Source: Streptomyces sp. JHA26 (GTDB lineage: Bacteria; Actinomycetota; Actinomycetes; Streptomycetales; Streptomycetaceae). From it: DNA of 64,000 nucleotides. The notes under the pieces were generated by a model. It made no database searches, was not told the DNA's origin, and was given only the letters and a program-made list of their open reading frames with translations. The translations under genes were made by a program, and so were the position numbers. This document shows, one piece after another, positions 8,166 through 17,256 of this stretch (position 1 is the first letter of the stretch; each line of letters begins with the position of its first letter). Where the stretch lies: assembly GCF_002005565.1 (NCBI RefSeq), contig NZ_BDJC01000007.1, positions 1 to 64,000 of the forward strand. Reading direction: 5' to 3'.

Positions 8166-9020
8166 TCACGTCACGTGCGGGACGACCGCGACCGGGCAGT
8201 CGGCGTGGTGCAACAGCGTGTGCGCCACGCGGCTCAGCTGCAGCCCGAAGCGCTCACGGCGACGTCGGGCTCCGATGACGGCGAGATCCGCAGCCGCCGA
8301 CCGCTGGAGCAGAACCGAGCGGGCGGGCCCCTCCACGGTGGTGTGCTGCACCTTCACCGCCGCGTGGGCGGCCTCCGCCTCGTGCAGCACACCGTCCAGC
8401 ACAGCCGCTGCCCGTTCCTCGTTCGTGGCGGCCGGCCCGTCGGACCTCTCGCCGGCCGGGCGGCACCACGTACGGACGGCGTCGAGGGCGCAGCCGCGCG
8501 CCTCGGCCTCGCGGAAGGCGAACCGCACGGCTTCGTCGCCGGTCTCCGTGCCCCCGACACCGAGGAGGATCCGCTGGTGGGAGCCCGCCAGGCCGGCCTG
8601 GTCACCACGGACCACGATGACCGGGCAGGTGGCCCGCGCGGCCACTGCCAGGCCCACCGACCCGAGCAGCAGACCCTCGATCTCGCCGCGTCCGCGTGAA
8701 CCGGTCACCACGGCGGCGGCCTCGCGGCCGCACTCCAGCAGGGCCTGCACGGGGTCTTCGGCGACCACCTCGGTGGTGATCGATGCCTCCGGATTGCGGC
8801 GGCCGGCCCGTTCCGCGGCGACGGCGACGACGTTCTCGGCCATCACCTGTCCCGACGGCCGGGCGAGCCCGGAGGGGACGGCGCCTTCGTAGCGTTCCCA
8901 GAGGGACCCGTACACCAGTCGCAACCGCAGGCCGTGCCGGGCGGCGTAGTCCACCGCCCAGTCCAGCGCGGCGTAGCCGACGTCGGACCCGTCAACACCC
9001 ACGACCAGGGGGAACTCCAC
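8166..9020 (-). CDS. Universal stress protein, two USP domains
   Basis: The protein has about 284 aa. The GTG at 9018-9020 begins VEFPLVVGVDGSDVG and follows GGTGG; a GTG three codons further upstream is possible. The first domain has the ATP motif in GSRGRGEIEGLLLGS; the second is degenerate (GARRRRERFGLQLSRV) and ends LLHHADCPVAVV. It is transcribed divergently from the acetyltransferase gene at 9229, with a perfect palindrome between them. The role (ATP-binding stress or hypoxia survival factor) is inferred from the family. Confidence 0.92.
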   Translation of the reverse strand: MEFPLVVGVDGSDVGYAALDWAVDYAARHGLRLRLVYGSLWERYEGAVPSGLARPSGQVMAENVVAVAAERAGRRNPEASITTEVVAEDPVQALLECGREAAAVVTGSRGRGEIEGLLLGSVGLAVAARATCPVIVVRGDQAGLAGSHQRILLGVGGTETGDEAVRFAFREAEARGCALDAVRTWCRPAGERSDGPAATNEERAAAVLDGVLHEAEAAHAAVKVQHTTVEGPARSVLLQRSAAADLAVIGARRRRERFGLQLSRVAHTLLHHADCPVAVVPHVT

Positions 9021-9137
9021 CGTCCCCACCACCTTTCGCCGGGCTTTCGTCGGGCTGCGCAGCACCGCAGCACGGGGCTCCACTCGTCAGCGTCGCACGG
9101 TGGCCGCGACGCGGCACGGGTGACTCGGCCCCGATGT

Positions 9138-9151
9138 GGGCCGAACGGCCC
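9138..9151. promoter_or_regulatory. Perfect DevR/OsdR-like palindrome, divergent promoter
   Basis: GGGCCGAACGGCCC is a near-perfect dyad, 118 bp from the USP start on the minus strand and 78 bp from the start of the gene at 9229. A second half-site (CTCGGTCCC) ends at 9174. Confidence 0.6.
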
Positions 9152-9228
9152 TGCCGGTCTGCCCGCTCGGTCCCTGGGTCGCGCCCCGCGCCACCGGAAC
9201 CCTGGAAGGGGACGCCAGGAGGTTCGTC

Positions 9229-11904
9229 ATGACCGCTGCACAGCAAGCGCCCGTGCACGCACTGCTGAGGGACGGTACGACCGTGGCCATCCGGCGGGCG
9301 GACGCCGGTGACCGTGATCAGGTGCTGACCTTGTACGAGCAGATGTCGGACGAGCACCTGCGGCTGCGCTTCTTCACCGCGGGCCGTGGTTCCGCCCGAC
9401 AGGCCGCCGATCGGGTGGCCACCGCCGGGCGTCCCGGGTATCTGCCGCTGGTCGCCGAGCACGAGAACCGCGTGGTGGGGCTCGCGGAGTACGAGGTCGG
9501 CCCTGCGGGAGCGTCGACGTCGGCGGAGATCTCGCTGGCGGTCGCCGACGCCTGGCACCACCGCGGCATCGCCACCCTGTTGCTGGAGCACCTCGCCGAT
9601 GCCGCCCGTGAGGCGGGTGTCACCGCCTTCACCGCCGACGCACTCGCCGAGAACCACGACGTGCTGGCGGTCTTCCGCGACCTCGGACTCCGAGTCACAC
9701 GCCGCTTCGACGGACCCGAGGTGCACTGCCTCGTCGATCTGACCGAGGACGAGGACTATCTGCGTGCTGTCGACACCCGCGCCCGCCTCGCCGACGTCGC
9801 CAGCCTGCGGCCGCTGCTGCGGCCGACGACGGTCGCGGTGATCGGGGCGGGCCGCAGGCCCGGGTCCGTGGGACGAGCGGTCCTGGACAACATCCGCGCC
9901 GGTTCCTTCACCGGACAGGTCTTCGCCGTGCATCCGGACCTCACCTCCGTCCTCGAAGTGCCTGCCCGCCCCAAGGTCTCGGCGCTGCCCGAGGCACCCG
10001 ACGTCGCGGTGATCGCCGTCCCGGCGGCGTCCGTCACAGAGGTCGCCGAGGAATGCGGCGAGGCCGGTGTGAAAGCGCTGATCGTGATCTCGGCGGGTCT
10101 CGACGCCCACCAGGCAGGTGTCCTGATGGACTCCTGCCGCCGTCACGGCATGCGGCTGGTCGGTCCGAACTGCCTGGGGGTCGTCAACACCGAGGAAGGC
10201 ACACGCTTCGACGCCACTTTCGCCGCACACCGGCCGGGTCCCGGAACGGCCGGCGTCGCGGTGCAGTCCGGCGGGGTCGGCATCGCACTGCTGGACGGGT
10301 TGAGCCGGCTCGGCATCGGCGTGTCCTCCTTCGTCTCGCTCGGCGACAAGTACGACGTCAGCGGCAACGACATGCTGCGGTGGTGGGAGAGCGACGGTCG
10401 TACGGACCTGGCGCTGCTGCACCTGGAGTCCTTCGGGAATCCCCGCGCCTTCTCCCGTACAGCCCGCCGGGTCGCCCGCGCCATGCCGGTGCTGACCGTG
10501 GACGCCGGCCGGTCGGAGGCCGGGCAGCGTGCCGCCGCCGCACACACCGCGGCCGCCGCGACGCGGACCATGACCCGCACGGCGCTGTTCACCCAGGCCG
10601 GCATCACCGCCACCCGAACCATCGGCGGGCTTCTCGACGCGGCCGCCCTCCTCCGTTCCCAGCCCCTCCCGACCGGCTCGCGGGTCGCCGTCGTCACCAA
10701 CGCGGCCGGGCCCGGCGTGCTGGCCGCCGACGCCTGCGCGGATGCCGGACTGAGTGTGCCGTCGCTGCCGACGGCGCTCGTCGACGAGCTCGTACCGCTC
10801 CTGCCCGCGGGAGCGGTCGCCACCGATCCGGTGGACACCACCCCGGCCGTCGACGAGGAACAGCTGCGTACCTGTGTGCACCGTCTTGCGGCACACGGCG
10901 CGGTCGACGCCGTCCTGGTGGCTCTCGTGCCGACGGCGATCGCCGGGGCGACGGAGGAGAACCTGGTACGAGGGCTGAGCCGGGATGCGGACGCTCTCGC
11001 CCGACCGGTCGTGGCGGTACTCCCCGCCCAGGCGGCTCGCGTCGAACTGCTGCGAGCGGAGCACGGCCGCCCGGTCCCGGCCTACTCGGACGCGCAGGAC
11101 GCCGCGGGTGCCCTTGCCCACGCCGTGGAGCGGTCCCGCTGGCTGGCCCGGCCGCGGGGTGCGGTCCCCGCGCTGACGGGGGTGGGATCGGAGCGGGCCA
11201 GGAGGATCACCGACGCGTTCCTCGCGGCCCACGAGGAAGGCGGCTGGCTGGATCCGCAGACCACCGCGGCCCTCCTGGTCTGCTACGGCATTCCCCAGAT
11301 CCCCTGGGCGTGGGCGCGGGACGAGGACGAGGCCGTGACCGTGGCCGGGAGGTTGGCGGGACCGGACGGTCGCGTGGTGATGAAGGCCTACTGGCCCGGG
11401 CTGCTGCACAAGAGCGTGGAGCATGCCGTCCATCTGGATCTGCAGGACTCCTCCCAGGTGAGGGCCGCACACCGGGACCTGGTCGCCCGGTTCGGCGACC
11501 GGCTGACCGGAGTGGTGGTCCAGCCCCTGGCCGAACGGGGCACCGAGCTGTTCGCCGGTGTCGTGCAGGACGAGGTCTTCGGCCCGCTCGTGCTCTTCGG
11601 TCACGGAGGCACCGCGCGCGACCTCCTCGCGGACCAGGCAGGACGTCTGGCCCCGCTCACCGACCAGGACGTGCAGGAGCTGATCTCGGCGCCCCGGTGC
11701 GCTCCCCTGCTGTTCGGCTACGCAGGCGGCGTCATGGCAGACGTCGAGGCCCTCGAGCAGCTGCTCCACCGGTTGTCCCGGATGGCCTGCGACCTGCCGC
11801 AACTGGCCGAAGCCGACCTGAATCCGGTGCTGGCCGGCCCCACGGGCGTGCGCGCACTGGACGCAAGGGTGCGGCTCGTGCCGCGCCGGGCACACGACCC
11901 GTAG
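9229..11904 (+). CDS. GNAT acetyltransferase fused to NDP-forming acyl-CoA synthetase (Pat-like)
   Basis: The protein has 891 aa. An N-terminal GNAT domain (about 15-170; AEISLAVADAWHHRGIATLLL is the acetyl-CoA loop) is joined to an acyl-CoA synthetase unit: a CoA-binding Rossmann domain (TVAVIGAGRRPGSVGRAV), a succinyl-CoA-ligase-like domain (RLVGPNCLGVVN, VAVQSGGVGIALLDGL) and a C-terminal ATP-grasp (VVMKAYWPGLLHKSVEHAVHL). This layout is that of bacterial protein lysine acetyltransferases of the Pat type, which silence acyl-CoA synthetases; here the GNAT comes first. The ATG at 9229 has AGGAGG 6 bp upstream. Sharing a divergent promoter palindrome with a USP suggests it belongs to the stress regulon. 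The substrate cannot be read from the sequence. Confidence 0.9.
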   Translation: MTAAQQAPVHALLRDGTTVAIRRADAGDRDQVLTLYEQMSDEHLRLRFFTAGRGSARQAADRVATAGRPGYLPLVAEHENRVVGLAEYEVGPAGASTSAEISLAVADAWHHRGIATLLLEHLADAAREAGVTAFTADALAENHDVLAVFRDLGLRVTRRFDGPEVHCLVDLTEDEDYLRAVDTRARLADVASLRPLLRPTTVAVIGAGRRPGSVGRAVLDNIRAGSFTGQVFAVHPDLTSVLEVPARPKVSALPEAPDVAVIAVPAASVTEVAEECGEAGVKALIVISAGLDAHQAGVLMDSCRRHGMRLVGPNCLGVVNTEEGTRFDATFAAHRPGPGTAGVAVQSGGVGIALLDGLSRLGIGVSSFVSLGDKYDVSGNDMLRWWESDGRTDLALLHLESFGNPRAFSRTARRVARAMPVLTVDAGRSEAGQRAAAAHTAAAATRTMTRTALFTQAGITATRTIGGLLDAAALLRSQPLPTGSRVAVVTNAAGPGVLAADACADAGLSVPSLPTALVDELVPLLPAGAVATDPVDTTPAVDEEQLRTCVHRLAAHGAVDAVLVALVPTAIAGATEENLVRGLSRDADALARPVVAVLPAQAARVELLRAEHGRPVPAYSDAQDAAGALAHAVERSRWLARPRGAVPALTGVGSERARRITDAFLAAHEEGGWLDPQTTAALLVCYGIPQIPWAWARDEDEAVTVAGRLAGPDGRVVMKAYWPGLLHKSVEHAVHLDLQDSSQVRAAHRDLVARFGDRLTGVVVQPLAERGTELFAGVVQDEVFGPLVLFGHGGTARDLLADQAGRLAPLTDQDVQELISAPRCAPLLFGYAGGVMADVEALEQLLHRLSRMACDLPQLAEADLNPVLAGPTGVRALDARVRLVPRRAHDP

Positions 11905-11974
11905 GTGCGTCGGCTGCGCTGACACAGGCCCGGACCGCGCCCCCTGGCGACCACCGGCAGCCGTTCGACCGTGG

Positions 11975-12844
11975 TCATGCGTGCCGGCCGTGGTCGGCGG
12001 CGTATGCCGCGAAGACGTCCGCCGACGTTCCGCCGGTGTGGAGGAAGCGCTGGTCGAGGACGGTGGCGAGATCGTCCAGCGCGCCGACGAGCAGGTCACC
12101 CGCCAGGCGCACGTCGAGCCGCTCCGCCGCCTGCCCACGGCGGGCGAGTGCTCCGGCGTAGCCGATCACCGCGGCCAGCGACGAATGATCCTCGCCGTCG
12201 TGGAAGTAGTAAGCCTCCGCGTACTGGGTGAAGTCGATCCGGACGCGTACGACCTCGGCGGCCAGGTCATGCAGGAGCAGCGCCCCCGCCGTGCCGTCGA
12301 TCTGGCGCGTCGTCGTGCCGGAGTCCCGCAGCAGGGCCAGGTGGATCGCGAGCACCCTCCTGCGGGTCAGCGCCGGGTAGATCTCGAGCACCCACGAGAC
12401 GGTGGCCGTCAGGAGGGCGAAGCCGATCAGGGCCTCCAGCGGGGAGACCAGTCGGAGCCAGCCCGCGTCGGGCGCGATGTCCCCCAGTCCCAGGGTCGCG
12501 ACCATGACGAGCGACAGATACACGGAGTCGAGCAGGGCGGGCTCCTGCGCGGCCCGGGAACCGGACGCGAAGGCGAACGCCCCGGGCATGTGCGGCCAGT
12601 AGACGACCGCCCAGCCGAGGATGACCGTGCCGGCCCACATGCAGACGGTCGTCACCATGGCGAGTGGTCCGACCAGCCCGACCACACGCCTTCGGGCACG
12701 GAAGCGCCGGGCCAGCCGCCACAACGCCGTCATGACCAGACGGCTCAGACCGCCGTGGCGGGTCGGGTGCCAGATCGTGTGGAACAGGTCCCGCAGCGTG
12801 ACCAGGACGAGCCCGGCGCCCACCAGCGAGACGAACCACTCCAT
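11975..12844 (-). CDS. Two-pore-helix-type potassium channel (Ion_trans_2)
   Basis: The protein has 289 aa. Hydrophobic spans occur near residues 2-20, 50-75 and 130-155. Between the last two is a pore loop with the filter-like motif VATLGLGDIAP, where Leu replaces the usual Tyr or Phe. The C-terminal ~130 residues are soluble and contain AYYFHDGEDHSSLAAVIGYAG, without a recognisable RCK domain. It probably conducts K+ across the membrane. The ATG at 12844 follows GGGAGA. A weak palindrome (GGACGGACCGTCCC at 12922) lies 78 bp upstream. It is convergent with the acetyltransferase gene. Confidence 0.85.
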   Translation of the reverse strand: MEWFVSLVGAGLVLVTLRDLFHTIWHPTRHGGLSRLVMTALWRLARRFRARRRVVGLVGPLAMVTTVCMWAGTVILGWAVVYWPHMPGAFAFASGSRAAQEPALLDSVYLSLVMVATLGLGDIAPDAGWLRLVSPLEALIGFALLTATVSWVLEIYPALTRRRVLAIHLALLRDSGTTTRQIDGTAGALLLHDLAAEVVRVRIDFTQYAEAYYFHDGEDHSSLAAVIGYAGALARRGQAAERLDVRLAGDLLVGALDDLATVLDQRFLHTGGTSADVFAAYAADHGRHA

Positions 12845-12954
12845 TCCGCGTCTCCCACGGCCGTTACCGCAGTGGCTGAACTCACGCTCTCCGAGCGTAG
12901 GGCGGCGGCCGCACCGTCGCAGGACGGACCGTCCCCGGCGCGGTGGTCTCCACG

Positions 12955-15285
12955 TCACGGAGCCAGGGAGAAGTAGTTCTCCTCCTCCTGGGTGAAGTGC
13001 AGGCGCAGCACGGTGCTGAGGCCGTAGAGGCAGGAGCGCAGGTCGTCCAGCTGTTCGGGGGCCAGGCGGCCGTTCGCGCGGGCGAGTTGCAGGTGGGTGG
13101 CGATGCGGCGGGACAGACGCTCGATCTCGGTGTGGGCGCGGCTCATGGTGGCGGTGGCCTCGGGGCCGCCGAAGGCCGAGGCGAGGGCCGGATAGAGCTG
13201 GTGTTCCTCGGCGTACTCGTGCGGCAGCAGCCGTTCGGTGAGCAGCCGGTGCGCCTCCTCGACGCCGGCGAGGGCCGTCGGGCCGGGAGCGCCGGAGAGG
13301 CGGTCCGCGGCGGCGCGCACCGATCGGAGGACGTCCTGCAGGTCGTCGTGCTCGGCGGCGAAGCGGTGGATGAGGGCTTCGGTGGCGGGTGTGAGCGCCG
13401 GCCGCTCGGCACGGCCGGCGCGCAGGGCACGCAGGGCGTTGAGGATGACGGCGACGTCGATGCCCTCCTGCAGCAGGGCGCCGACGGCGGGCGGGAGCAG
13501 GCCGGCGACGGCCGCGGCCATGGCGGCCAGCGACAGCAGCATGCCACCGAGGGCGCTCTGCACGGCGATACGGCGCGACCTCTGGGCGATGACGACGGCG
13601 TCTGCCAGACGGTCGACGCGGTCGGTGGTGAGCACGATGTCGGCGGCCTCGGAGGAGGCCGTGGAGCCTCGGGCGCCCATGGCGACACCGATGTCCGCGG
13701 CGGCCAGGGCGGGTGCGTCGTTGACGCCGTCCCCGACCATCACCGTGACGGCGCGTTCACGTTCGGCACGCACGGCCGCGACCTTGTCGGCGGGGCCGAG
13801 TTCGGCACGGACGCCGTCGAGCCCCAGAACGGCTGCCACCTCTTGAGCGGGGGCCGTTCGGTCGCCCGTCAGCATCAGCAGCCGCTCGATGCCGGCCGAC
13901 CGGAGCTGACGCAGGGTGTGAGGAGCGTCGTGGCGCAAGGGGTCACGCAGCAGTACGGCGCCGGTCAGGCGCTCATCGACAGCGAGCCATGCGACGGTCG
14001 CCCCGTCGAGAAGGGCGCGGTTGTCCACCGCCTTCGCCCAGGCCGGCCGCACCTGGGCGGGGTCGACGCGACCGACGAAGACCCGGTGGCCGTCGACGGT
14101 CCCCCTGGCCCCGCTGCCGGGTTCCTCGGTCACGTCCGCCGGCACCGACAACTCCAGTTCGCGCTTCCGCGCGGCATCGACGATGGCCCGGGCCAGCACG
14201 TGGGGCGAATACTGGTCGAGCGAAGCCGCCACCCGAAGGACGTGCGCCGACGCCTGACCGGGAGCGGCCGCGACGTCCAGGACGCAAGGACGGCCCCGGG
14301 TCAGAGTCCCCGTCTTGTCCAGCAGGAGGGTGCGGGCCCGGCCCAGGTTCTCCAGTGCGCCGCCGTCGCGGACGACCACACCGCGGCGGGACGCGCGGGA
14401 GAGGCCGGAGACGACGGCGACCGGGGCGGCCAGCAGCAGTGGGCACGGGGTGGCGACCACGAGGACGGCGACCGCACGCACCGCGGAGCCGCTGACCAGC
14501 CACGCCAGCGCGGAGACGGTGAGGGCCAGGGGCAGGAACCAGGCGGCGTACCGGTCCGCGAGCCGCACGACCGGCGCGGACTCCGCCCCGGCCTGCTGTG
14601 CCAGGCGCACGATCCCGGCGTAGGTGCTGTCCTGTTCGGTGGCGGTGGCGCGCAGTTCGAAGGCGCCGCCGGCGCTGACCGCGCCGCTGCGTACTCCTTC
14701 GCCCCGGTGCCGCGTGACCTGGAGGGGCTCGCCGGTGAGCACCGACTCGTCGAGGACGGCTTCGGCGCTTTCGACGCGGCCGTCGACCGGGACGACCTCA
14801 CCGGGTCCGACGACCAGCAGATCTCCGGCGGTGATCTCTCCCAGCGGCACCGTGGCCACACCGCCGTCGCCGCGGCGGCGTGCCGTGCGCGGCGCGTGGG
14901 CCAGGAGGGCGTGCACGTCGTGGGAGGCGCGCCGCCGAGCGGCCTCCTCCAGGGTGCGGCCCGTGGCCAGCATGAGCGCGATCAGGGCCCCGGCCAGGTA
15001 CTCGCCGACGGCCAGGGTGCCGCCGAGGGCGAGTACCGCGATCAGGTCGACGCCCGCGCGCCCGTGTCGCAGTGCGACCAGTACCCACCCCGCCGCGGGG
15101 ACGACGGCGGACACGGTCCCCAGTCCCCAGAAGAGGTCCGCGATGCCGGCCGCACCGACGAGCCGGGCGATGCCGCCCGCGACGAGCGCCGCACTCGTGA
15201 CGGCGAGGAGGCCGGGCTCGAGCCGGGGAGACGCGAGTGCTGCCGTCGGACGGCGCAGTCGCGTGGCGAGGAGGGAGCGGTTCAT
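12955..15285 (-). CDS. Heavy-metal P1B-type ATPase with C-terminal hemerythrin domain
   Basis: The protein has about 776 aa. Residues ~1-620 are a P1B ATPase: actuator TGEP (SVLTGEPLQV), metal-site helix VATPCPLLLAAP, phosphorylation motif LLLDKTGTLTRG, and hinge VGDGVNDAPAL. No N-terminal metal-binding domain is seen. Residues ~625-776 form a hemerythrin-like four-helix bundle with spaced His/Glu (RFAAEHDDL, LPHEYAEEHQLYPAL, SRAHTEIERL, LHFTQEEENYF), expected to bind a di-iron centre. The result would be a metal exporter with a built-in O2/NO or iron sensor. The ATG at 15285 has GAGG before it; a GTG two codons upstream is possible. A perfect-type palindrome sits 77 bp upstream. Confidence 0.9.
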   Translation of the reverse strand: MNRSLLATRLRRPTAALASPRLEPGLLAVTSAALVAGGIARLVGAAGIADLFWGLGTVSAVVPAAGWVLVALRHGRAGVDLIAVLALGGTLAVGEYLAGALIALMLATGRTLEEAARRRASHDVHALLAHAPRTARRRGDGGVATVPLGEITAGDLLVVGPGEVVPVDGRVESAEAVLDESVLTGEPLQVTRHRGEGVRSGAVSAGGAFELRATATEQDSTYAGIVRLAQQAGAESAPVVRLADRYAAWFLPLALTVSALAWLVSGSAVRAVAVLVVATPCPLLLAAPVAVVSGLSRASRRGVVVRDGGALENLGRARTLLLDKTGTLTRGRPCVLDVAAAPGQASAHVLRVAASLDQYSPHVLARAIVDAARKRELELSVPADVTEEPGSGARGTVDGHRVFVGRVDPAQVRPAWAKAVDNRALLDGATVAWLAVDERLTGAVLLRDPLRHDAPHTLRQLRSAGIERLLMLTGDRTAPAQEVAAVLGLDGVRAELGPADKVAAVRAERERAVTVMVGDGVNDAPALAAADIGVAMGARGSTASSEAADIVLTTDRVDRLADAVVIAQRSRRIAVQSALGGMLLSLAAMAAAVAGLLPPAVGALLQEGIDVAVILNALRALRAGRAERPALTPATEALIHRFAAEHDDLQDVLRSVRAAADRLSGAPGPTALAGVEEAHRLLTERLLPHEYAEEHQLYPALASAFGGPEATATMSRAHTEIERLSRRIATHLQLARANGRLAPEQLDDLRSCLYGLSTVLRLHFTQEEENYFSLAP

Positions 15286-15361
15286 GGGCACCTCGGTCCG
15301 TGCGGCGCGGTGACGTCAGGCCGCTTCCTCCATCAAAGCGCGGCGCGCCGCCCCGACGGCA

Positions 15362-15375
15362 GGGACGACCGGCCC
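15362..15375. promoter_or_regulatory. Candidate DevR/OsdR-like box before the metal ATPase
   Basis: GGGACGACCGGCCC fits the shared palindrome. A half-matching copy (GGGCCGGCCGGACG) begins at 15383, 21 bp away. It is 77 bp upstream of the P1B-ATPase start. Confidence 0.55.
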
Positions 15376-15441
15376 TCCGACAGGGCCGGCCGGACGTCGT
15401 CGTGTCACGGAGAGGGCCGCCGGCGGACGTGAAGCCGTGGC

Positions 15442-16968
15442 TCAGCCCGGCTCCATGTAGGGACGCCGGAACACCTTCGCCTGTTCCGCGCCCCACGGCC
15501 GGACAGCTGCCAGGGCCTGTGCCACCGCGGACCCCAGGGGACCGCTGGTGTCGACCGCGACCGCCTCCGGCCACGGCTCTTCCCTGACCGCCATGGCGTC
15601 GGCGACGCCGGCGTCGGCGTCGGACGCGCCCGGGGCACGGGTCCTCAGACGGGCCGCTGCCACGTCCCCGGGCACATGGCAGTGCAGGGCCACGAGATCG
15701 GCGCTGGTGCGTTCGGCCGTACGCCGTGCCGCTTCACGCATGGCCGAGTCGGTCCACGTGGCGTCCAGCACCACGGACTCGCCCTTGGCCAGGAGAGCCG
15801 CTGCCCGGTCGAGCAGCTCGGCGTAGGTTCTGGCCGTCCGTTCGGGCGTGTACAAGCCCTCGCCGTAGTCGGCGGCTGCGGGCTGTTCCGCGGAGAGCCC
15901 CGCCATCTCCTTGCGCAGGCGGTCGCTGCTGAGCAGCACCGCGCCGAGACGGTCGGCCAGTGCGCCGGACAGCGTGGACTTCCCAGAGCCGGGCAGTCCG
16001 GCGACGAGCGTCAGGCCGACGGCCGAGGCTCGCAGGTGGCGCAGCGCCATGGCGACGAGCCGTTGTGCCGCCCCCTGCATGCCGGGCGCGCCCTGCCGGG
16101 CCTGGATCATGGAGACCTTGGCTCGGACGAAGGCGCGGTACGCGACATAGTGGTGCCACAGGGACGGCGGGGCGGGGTCGCCGGAGTACTCGCTGTACTG
16201 CGCGAGGAAGAATGCCGCGGACTCGGGCGCGCCGAGCAGCTCGAGGTCCATGGCCAGGAACGCGGCGTCATCGAGACCGTCCACGTACCGGAGAAGGTCG
16301 TCGAACTCCAGGCAGTCCAGGATCCGCGGTCCGTCGTCGAGGCAGAAGATGTCGTCGGCGAGAAGGTCTCCGTGCCCGTCGACCACTCGTCCCTGCTCGA
16401 CGCGGGCGTCGAACAACGGTGTGCGGCCCGCGAGATAACGGCGGACCAGCCGCTCGACCTCCGCCAGGCCGCCGGGCGCCGGGCCCTCGGCGGCCATGGC
16501 GTCGACCTGCGCGAACCCGGCCTCCCAGCGGGACGCCAGGGCGTCCCGCGCACCCTGTTCCGCGATGTCGCGGCCACGAGGCGCGGCGGCGTGCCATGCG
16601 GCGAGTTGCCTGGCGACGGCCCGCAGCGCGTCGCCGACGGGCGCTCCCGCCCGGACGAGACGCGACAGACGGAGACCATCGGGCATGCGGCGCATCACCA
16701 CGAGCGGCTCGGCCTCTTCCTCACTCGGAGTACGGAGCTCACCCAGGCCCAGGTACACGTCCGGCGCGAACCGCCGGTTGAGCTCGATCTCGCGCTCGCA
16801 CGCCGCACGGCGCGACGCCGACGTGGTGTAGTCCAAAAATCCCAGATCGACTGGCTTCTTGCTCTTGTACACGCGGTCCCCCGCGAAGAAGAGCACCGCG
16901 GTGTGCGTCTCGCGGACGTCCGCGCGCTTCGCCGCTCCCGGATCCCCGTGGCGCACCGGCTCAGTCAC
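15442..16968 (-). CDS. APH-like domain fused to P-loop kinase (Rv2004c type)
   Basis: The protein has 508 aa. The N-terminal half resembles aminoglycoside-phosphotransferase-like kinases (YKSKKPVDLGFLDY, then VVDGHGDLLADDIF with the catalytic His-Gly-Asp, and ILDCLEFDD with the metal-binding Asp). The C-terminal half is an AAA/zeta-toxin-like P-loop kinase (LVAGLPGSGKSTLSGAL, LLSSDRLRKEMAG, VVLDATWTD). The same fusion is Rv2004c of M. tuberculosis, a DosR-regulon member with unknown substrate. The first residues follow a plain ATG at 16968. A 15-bp palindrome GGGCCGTCGAGGCCC, one base longer than the island box, starts 27 bp upstream at 16995. The substrate is unknown. Confidence 0.88.
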   Translation of the reverse strand: MTEPVRHGDPGAAKRADVRETHTAVLFFAGDRVYKSKKPVDLGFLDYTTSASRRAACEREIELNRRFAPDVYLGLGELRTPSEEEAEPLVVMRRMPDGLRLSRLVRAGAPVGDALRAVARQLAAWHAAAPRGRDIAEQGARDALASRWEAGFAQVDAMAAEGPAPGGLAEVERLVRRYLAGRTPLFDARVEQGRVVDGHGDLLADDIFCLDDGPRILDCLEFDDLLRYVDGLDDAAFLAMDLELLGAPESAAFFLAQYSEYSGDPAPPSLWHHYVAYRAFVRAKVSMIQARQGAPGMQGAAQRLVAMALRHLRASAVGLTLVAGLPGSGKSTLSGALADRLGAVLLSSDRLRKEMAGLSAEQPAAADYGEGLYTPERTARTYAELLDRAAALLAKGESVVLDATWTDSAMREAARRTAERTSADLVALHCHVPGDVAAARLRTRAPGASDADAGVADAMAVREEPWPEAVAVDTSGPLGSAVAQALAAVRPWGAEQAKVFRRPYMEPG

Positions 16969-17079
16969 GAGGCACCACGGCGAGACACTCGGGCGGGCCG
17001 TCGAGGCCCGCCGTGACGGCTGATGGCATCACAGGCAGCCTCCGCTGTGCCGGCGTAGTGCGTTCTCCACTGAGGAGTA

Positions 17080-17106
17080 CCGCATGCGCCTTCGTGGCGC
17101 ATGCGG
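17080..17106 (-). terminator. Candidate hairpin terminator
   Basis: Arms of 11 bases (17080-17090 and 17096-17106) pair perfectly around TTCGT. It lies downstream of the nitroreductase gene and upstream of the kinase gene, both on the minus strand. Confidence 0.6.
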
Positions 17107-17256
17107 GCGCCGCCGATGGCAGGAAGGACCCGCCCCTGTGCGGGAGGTGAGCAGGAGGACGTCGGCCCCGGCAGACGGCAGCCGGTGTCCGTCCGGCATC
17201 GCGACCTCCGTGATCCCACCCGCACGGATATCGGCGGCACGGACGGGAAAGCCCCG

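Noticed and set aside
8992..12138. Long minus-strand open frame (over 1000 codons)
   Set aside because: It is antisense to the GNAT/acyl-CoA-ligase gene and has repetitive, non-protein-like composition.
12943..15432. Long plus-strand open frame opposite the metal ATPase
   Set aside because: Same GC-driven shadow; the ATPase motifs on the other strand are unmistakable.
16995..17009. GGGCCGTCGAGGCCC as an island box before the Rv2004c-type gene
   Set aside because: It is a dyad but has 15 instead of 14 bases, which would change the spacing between half-sites; kept as a note only.
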